64,000 nt of DNA from Bubalus kerabau (lineage: Eukaryota; Chordata; Mammalia; Artiodactyla; Bovidae): assembly GCF_029407905.1 (NCBI RefSeq), contig NC_073630.1, positions 30,707,001 through 30,771,000 on the forward strand. Direction: 5' to 3'. A program made the translations under genes and the position numbers. Every line of letters begins with the position of its first letter. Positions within the stretch are counted from its first letter, which is position 1. The notes beneath the pieces were generated by a model. It ran no database searches. It was not told the DNA's origin and was given only the letters and a program-made list of their open reading frames with translations. This document shows positions 58,470 through 64,000 of this stretch, in pieces.

Positions 58470-58470
<1 letters not shown>

Positions 58471-58904
58471 CTGCTGCATAATTATGAAATAATTTTAATA
58501 GAGTGAGAGAAAGCTTAGGAAAGTTGACTGGTTGTTTAGTAATCTCAAATTTCAAACTGTATGTATAAAAGATATAAAGAAGAAAGAGTAGCTAAGATAA
58601 CTGTAGAAATTAGGAAATCTATTATAAAAATGTTGTAAATTAAGGCCCTAAGGTTAAGGGACAGAGACTTGTGACTTTCTGTTAAGAGACCATTTCATGC
58701 TGGTGAAGGCATTTGTGAACACACTTATATAACAGGTGAAGAAACCAAATCTTGAAAAGTATCTTAATAAGATGGCATGTTGAAGCTAACAGGGATAAAT
58801 GTAAATTTTTATGTTTTGATTAGCATAAATATGGGTGTTCAAGTAAAAAGCAAAATCCATGACTTCAGCTGATTACAATCATTCAATGAACTGATACAGT
58901 TATG

Positions 58905-59325
58905 TATGCATGTGTGTGCTGAGTCCTGTCTGACTCTTTTGAAACCCCATGGATTGTGGCCTGCCAGGCTTCTCTGTCCATGGAAGTTTCCAGGCAAGAA
59001 CACTGGAAAAGTGAAAGTGAAAGTCACTCAGTCGTGTCTGACTCTTTGTGACCCCATGGACAGTTCATGGAATTCTCCAGGCCCCAGAATACTGGAGTGG
59101 GTAGCCTTTCCCTTCTCCAGGGTATCTTCTTGACCTGTAAATCAAACCGGGGTCTTCTGCATTGCAGGCGGATTCTTTACCGACTGAGCTATCAGGGAAG
59201 CTCAAGAACACTGGAGTTGGTTGGCATTTCCTACTCCAGGGAATCTTCCTGACCCAGGGATGGAACCCACGTCTCCTGCTCTGGCAGGTGGATTCTTTAC
59301 CACTGCACTGCCTGGGCTTCCCCAA
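58905..59325 (-). mobile_element. Composite Bov-tA SINEs, minus
   Basis: A partial BovA unit (58920-59008) is followed by a Bov-tA3-like unit with two tRNA-side blocks (CTTTACCGACTGAGC near 59174 and CTTTACCACTGCACTGC near 59294). Either tandem insertion or a composite family. Confidence 0.82.
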
Positions 59326-59381
59326 GTTATGTATGGTAACTGCTAAAAATGCTAGCATTAGGTTACTCTAGCGTAGGTAAC

Positions 59382-59666
59382 CGGAGAAGGCGATGGCACC
59401 CCACTCCAGTACTGTTGACTGGAAAATCCCATGGATAGAGGAGCCTGGAAGGCTGCAGTCCATGGGGTCGCGAAGAGTCAGACACGACTGAGCGACTTCA
59501 TTTTCACTTTTCACTTTCATGCATTGGAGAAGGAAATGGCAACCCACTCCAGTGTTCTTGCCTGGAGAATCTCAGGGACGGCGGAGCCTGGTGGGCTGCC
59601 GTCTGTGGGGTTACACAGAGTTGGACACGACTGAAGTAACATAGCAGCAGCAGCAGCAGCAGCAGT
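59382..59666 (+). mobile_element. BovA2 SINE
   Basis: Plus-strand dimer ending in a (CAG)n run of about eight. The duplication GTAGGTAAC occurs at 59373-59381 and 59667-59675. Confidence 0.93.
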
Positions 59667-59821
59667 GTAGGTAACAGATCAAAGAAGGCAAGTGGTCTGT
59701 TATCCTCTGCATTAATAGAATATTTCTACAGGATCACGTTTAATTTGGGGTGCCAAATTTAAATAATTATGAACCTTGATCACAACTATGGGCTGTCCAT
59801 TAGAAAGCAACTAAGATCACC

Positions 59822-59931
59822 CACTCCAGTGTTCTTGCCTGGAGAATCCCATGGATGGAGGAGCCTGGTGGGCTGCCGTCTATGGGGTCGCACAGAGTTG
59901 GACACGACTGAAGCGACTTAGCAGCAGCAGC
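59822..59931 (+). mobile_element. Truncated BovA SINE
   Basis: Second BovA unit only, with an AGCAGCAGCAGC tail. The duplication AAGATCACC occurs at 59813-59821 and 59932-59940, showing independent insertion of a 5'-truncated copy. Confidence 0.9.
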
Positions 59932-60656
59932 AAGATCACCAAGCATTTGGAAACTTTATCATGCATGAAAGGGTTCAGGATCTGGAGCACAGACTGTGGG
60001 GAGACCAGACTAACTTGGTGCAGCACAAGGTGCTAACTTCCCTGGAGGACTATGTTTAGGACCATCTGCTTGGGTTGTTAAAATGGAGGCTACTAGGTTC
60101 TACAAGTAGAAATATGAATTCAGCAGCCTGGGGTCTTGGAAACTGCACTTTGATACTCAACCCAGGGGAATGATGAAGGTGATGTAATGACTTTGAGAAA
60201 CACTGTTTTGTGCAATGGATATAGAAGCAATATTGGGATGACAAAGAAGCAGAACTACTCCACATTAAAAACAAATTTTTTTTCTAACAGTCAGAATTAG
60301 AAAACAGTGGAGTAAGTCATATTGTCATAATATTACTCAGGACTTTCATAGATATTCCAGAAGTCAGGAATGATGAAAGATACCCTAAAGGACATTGTGG
60401 ACTAAAAAGTTCAGTCATTTGGACTGTAGCAGAAAGAAAGGAATATCAATAAAATTGTATCCTTTGGTTTCAGTGGAAGAGAATGCTAATATTTATATTA
60501 AGTAGCCTCTTTTGTTTAATTATAATAAAATTTATTTCATGTGTAAACATCTGAGTCTTAATTTCTTAAAATAGTGGAAAAATTAGGCTACAAACTATTG
60601 GGTAGGTTTGTGTTGTCCTCTTTTTATGCAATTAATTTCAACTAAGTGGTTGGATG

Positions 60657-60942
60657 CAGCAGCAGCAGCAGCAGCAGCAGCTAGTCGCTTCAGTTGTGTC
60701 CGACTCTGTGCGACCCCATAGACGGCAGCCCACCAGGCTCCTCCGTCCCTGGGATTCTCCAGGCAAGAACACTGGAGTGGGTTGTCATCTCCTTCTCCAA
60801 CGCATGAAAGTGAAAAGTGAAAGTGAAGTCGCTCAGTCATTTCCGACTCTTCATGACCCCATGGACTGCAGCCCACCAGGCTCCTCTGTCCATGGGATTC
60901 TCCAGGCAAGAGGACTGGAGTGGGTTGCCATTTCCTTCTCCA
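60657..60942 (-). mobile_element. BovA2 SINE, minus
   Basis: Complete dimer with a (CAG)n end. A perfect 13-bp duplication, AAGTGGTTGGATG, lies at 60644-60656 and 60943-60955. Confidence 0.95.
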
Positions 60943-61627
60943 AAGTGGTTGGATGAGAGTCACTGTAATTTTTCTTTTCCTTGATATAGGTTATAACACA
61001 GATGACTCATTCCTTAACTATTCAGAAAAAAAGCCCAGTGTTTTTATGAATTAATTTGATATAATTTATAAACACAGTTAAGTCTTTATATCAAAGCAGC
61101 AATTTTCTGATCATTGGCATTATTTTAATATACCATTTATTAAGTGTGCTAGTTGTTTTTATCTTAAGGAATTTCCAAAGTATTTAATACTGTGACAATA
61201 GTAAGGAGTTAAATTCTTGAAGTAATTACATAGATAAGCATTGATGCTGGGTTTCTTGTCATATTCTCTGTGATTCCTAGGAACTAAGAAAGAAGGGTAA
61301 AAGTACAGAAGAATTTTGAAAGAAAGCATCTCAAAAACAAGATAGCAATCTGAGGATAACAGTAGCCACCTGAATCCTCTTATTTTCATGCATTCTCCCC
61401 TCAGAAGAATCTATTAGTTTAACTAAAAACTCAAAACCCCTTCATATGACCACATTTTTAGCATTAATAGGAGATAGAAGATACCATGAACTTCGCAGTC
61501 CTTGTAAGAGAAATAAACATCAAATTCCAAAGATGTCTTGCCGTTGCTGCAAGCCTGGAGAGCAAGAGAAGGAAGAGAAGGAAGGTGAGCGTCAAAGGAC
61601 ACCTTTTAAGAATTATAGATCAGATGT

Positions 61628-61830
61628 GTGTTTGCTCAGTTGCTTCAGTTGTGTCTGACTCTTTGCAACCCTACAGACTGTAGCCCTCCAGGCTCCGCCG
61701 TGCGTGGGATTCTCCAGGAAGAATACTGGAGAGGGTTCTCCAGGGGACCTTCCTGACCCAGGGATCAAATGTCTCTTGTCTCCTGCATTGGCAGGTGGGT
61801 TCTTTACCACTAACATCACTTGGAAAGCCT
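61628..61830 (-). mobile_element. Bov-tA SINE, minus
   Basis: Minus-strand Bov-tA, shortened in the middle (GGAGAGGGTTCTCCAGGGGA). Confidence 0.88.
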
Positions 61831-62048
61831 ATAGATCACATAGAAAAATGTTAAGTGGGGTGGGGGGACGGAGATTTAAAGGTATTTAAAAAGACTCTTT
61901 GAAGCAACAAAAACAAAATGCATGCCTTCCTTAAAAAACAAGGGAAATTAAGACAAACAAACAAAAAAGGCAAGCAAGCCACCAAATGCAGAAAGATTAA
62001 AACCATTACTCTTTAAAGACAATGAAAAACATCCTCAGGGCCTCCAAG

Positions 62049-62071
62049 CAAAAAAAAAAAAAAAAAAAAAA
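62049..62071. repeat. Poly(A) tract
   Basis: A run of about 22 A with no recognisable element immediately upstream on the + strand. It lies 115 bp before the 5S-like sequence. Confidence 0.8.
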
Positions 62072-62186
62072 TCAAATTAGTTATAAGGTTAAGGAAATTA
62101 GGCTGCCATTGGACTTCTAAAAAGCCACATATAAAACAAACTACAGCAGAGCTGTATTTTCAGAAAATTCAAGGAAAGAAGATACA

Positions 62187-62276
62187 GTCTACTACTATAG
62201 CACCCTGAATGTGCCCGATCTCGTCTAATCTCAAATGCTAAGCAGGGTTGAGCCTGGTTAGTACTTAGACCAGAGA
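62187..62276 (+). pseudogene. 5S rRNA pseudogene, 3'-truncated
   Basis: About 90 bases match the 5' three quarters of vertebrate 5S rRNA. The start is GTCTACTACTATAGCACCCT, then GCCCGATCTCGTCTAATCTC, the box A/C region AATGCTAAGCAGGGTTGAGC and CTGGTTAGTACTTAGA. Several substitutions sit in conserved positions, and the last ~30 nt are absent. It is a dispersed, retroposed-type copy and not a functional gene; the genuine 5S genes lie in tandem arrays. Confidence 0.88.
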
Positions 62277-62279
62277 AAA

Positions 62280-62690
62280 TGAAAGCCAAAACTCTTCTAT
62301 ACAGCTACGCTGCCTTTTAAGACTAGAAGAGATAAAAAACTGTTTTCTCTATTTCCTAAGAGGTTTGAACTTTGTGACTCAAAATTTAGTGATTTAAAAC
62401 ATTATATTTGCACATGATTTTGTGGGTGAGGAATTTGTAAAAAGCTCTACTAGTTGGTTCATTTCTGATCCTGTGTTGTCAGCTGGGATAGCTTGGTTGG
62501 ATGATACACTTCAAAGATGGCTTCTCCAAGCGTGTCCGGTGCCTTGGCGGGAATGAGGCATGGAAGGCTGAGTCCCTTCCCTTCTCTGTGGTTTCAGGGC
62601 TCTGCACACGGTCTGTTGTGGTCAGACTCCTGTGTGGTGGTATGTCATATCAATGGTATTTGACATTTCCAAATCTGTGATCTGTGATAT
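62280..62690. other. Flank, unclassified
   Basis: Contains GTCAGCTGGGATAGCTTGGT and GGTTTCAGGGCTCTGCACAC, which look like old LTR- or DNA-transposon-derived sequence, but I cannot assign it. Confidence 0.3.
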
Positions 62691-63290
62691 CAGAATATTG
62701 TACATAAAGTCAGTATTCACCAATTTTTATTTTCCTCAATGTTTTTATTAGAAATGAATGTTGAAATTTTTCAGAGGCCTTTTCAGAACAATCAATGCAT
62801 TAATATATTTGTATTAATAAATTTTCTAACATTGAATCATCTTTGCATTTCTTTATAAACCCTTCTCATTTTGAGATAATTATAGATTTACAAGTAGTTG
62901 TAATTGAGGAAGTGTGGGGATATCTCTTTTCAGCCCAGGAAGGGTGAAAATCCAGGGTCCCCAGTTGGTCTTTGCTGGCATGGGGTGGGGGTGGGACCCA
63001 GGTTTTTCTGTGATATTTTGTTGGAGGAGGGCACTTATTATCCAAATGATTTCCATCTTGCTAGGCTATGATTTCTAGTTCTTTGGCTAAGAGAGCCAGT
63101 TTTTGTTCTTATTGTGTTTATCTATGCCTATTGAAATTTCTGGATTGCCAGCTTCTTCAGTTCCAAGTGTGGGATACAGAGGCAAAAAGAAAACCCATGG
63201 AACTCACCATCATTTTATTCCTTGGGTCTTCTCTCCACTTTTCAGTTTTCTTATGTTTGATTTATATATAAAGTCCAGGGTTTTTAATTG
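62690..63290 (-). repeat. L1-derived sequence, diverged
   Basis: The minus strand resembles diverged L1 ORF2 in 62720-62870 (TTTCTAACATTGAATCATCT), followed by a second L1-like block with GGTCCCCAGTTGGTCTTTGC. The two may be separate fragments. Confidence 0.5.
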
Positions 63291-63893
63291 TACTGAACAG
63301 AAGAAATAAAGATAAGCATGTTTATCCTATCTTTCTAGAAGTGAAATTTCCCCTCAAATATCTTTTGAATATAGCCCTTTATGTATACTCTGTCTAGGGG
63401 GAGAAAATGACCCGCAAATGAATCTTGAATTCTTTTTTTTTTTCTTTTCAGATTTGCTTTTCAGAATATTATAGGAGTAGCAATTCTAAAATTATTTCTT
63501 ATGAGTTGTAGGAATAAGGAAATGAGTGAATGGATTCATATTCTTGGAAACCAAGGTTTTTTCTGTGCAGGAAGATACAAATACAGGATAGGGAAAGGCA
63601 AGAAACAACCTTGTGAGGTGGATTGAAATTTGAAATTGAAGGTATGAACTGATTATTTCACATCTATCTATCAATATCATCTATCTATGTACTTATGTTT
63701 TTCCTCTCTTAGCACTATCTTTGGAACAGCTAGAAGCAATTACACTCCAGCAAAATGAGCACACCCAGCACCAAACTCTTGTCTTCTAATATTATGCCAC
63801 ACTAAGAGAAACCCGTGTTTCCTTGGAGAAATAGCTGATTTCAAGACTGTGATGGGGAAGATAACATCTTTTTGTGCCGGAATATAAGTAAGT

Positions 63894-64000
63894 AAGTGTT
63901 AGTCACTCAGTCGTGCCCGACTCTTTGCGACCCCATGGACTGCAGCCCACCAGGCTCCGCTGTCCATGAGATTTTTCAGGCAAGGATACTGGAGTGGGTT
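63894..64000 (-). mobile_element. SINE (Bov-tA or BovA2), cut by window end
   Basis: The BovA end GTCACTCAGTCGTGCCCGAC runs to AAGGATACTGGAGTGGGTT at the window edge. Which SINE subtype it is lies beyond the window. Confidence 0.88.

Noticed and set aside
1..64000. CFI or EGF, the recalled neighbours
   Set aside because: No exon resembling complement factor I upstream or pro-EGF downstream was found. They should lie outside the window.

Overview
This is a stretch of ruminant (Bovidae) autosome, not a microbial sequence. The evidence is the density of BovB (RTE-type) LINE copies, Bov-tA and BovA2 SINEs, CHR-2-type tRNA-derived SINEs and a bovine-type mariner, together with split genes that have GT-AG introns. 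Three protein-coding genes lie in tandem on the + strand: GAR1, RRH (peropsin) and LRIT3. From memory this is the mammalian order CFI-GAR1-RRH-LRIT3-EGF (human 4q25, cattle chromosome 6). Neither CFI nor EGF is inside the window. Cattle, sheep and goat cannot be told apart from this sequence alone.

Layout. 1-2.65 kb: intergenic repeats. 2.7-10.7 kb: GAR1, with a TATA-less GC-rich promoter, a non-coding first exon and six coding exons giving 210 codons. Its intron 3 carries textbook U12-type (minor spliceosome) signals, and its large intron 5 holds a dead mariner with a BovB piece nested inside it. 10.7-17.4 kb: intergenic, with two minus-strand BovB copies. 17.45-30.7 kb: RRH, seven coding exons, 337 codons, with all opsin landmarks intact. 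30.7-37.8 kb: intergenic, with BovB copies, a near-perfect 60-bp palindrome and a twin-primed (internally inverted) L1 that ends about 220 bp before the LRIT3 start codon. 38.0-55.3 kb: LRIT3, four coding exons, 666 codons. Its 3' end looks frameshifted relative to the human C-terminus as I recall it. 55.3-64 kb: LRIT3 3' UTR and repeat-rich flank, including a truncated 5S rRNA pseudogene.

The genes do not form an operon. GAR1 is a housekeeping component of H/ACA ribonucleoproteins (rRNA pseudouridylation, telomerase RNP). RRH is a retinal-binding opsin of the pigment epithelium. LRIT3 is a retinal bipolar/photoreceptor synaptic LRR-Ig-FN3 membrane protein. The two retinal genes share homeodomain-type (TAATCC/GGATTA) motifs just upstream, which is suggestive only.

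I found no undescribed biological system. The points most worth a second look are the U12 intron in GAR1, the LRIT3 C-terminal frameshift, the 60-bp palindrome, and the L1 inversion abutting the LRIT3 promoter. All exon coordinates were derived by hand from splice signals, reading-frame continuity and remembered human homologues. Repeat family names come from recognition, not a search.
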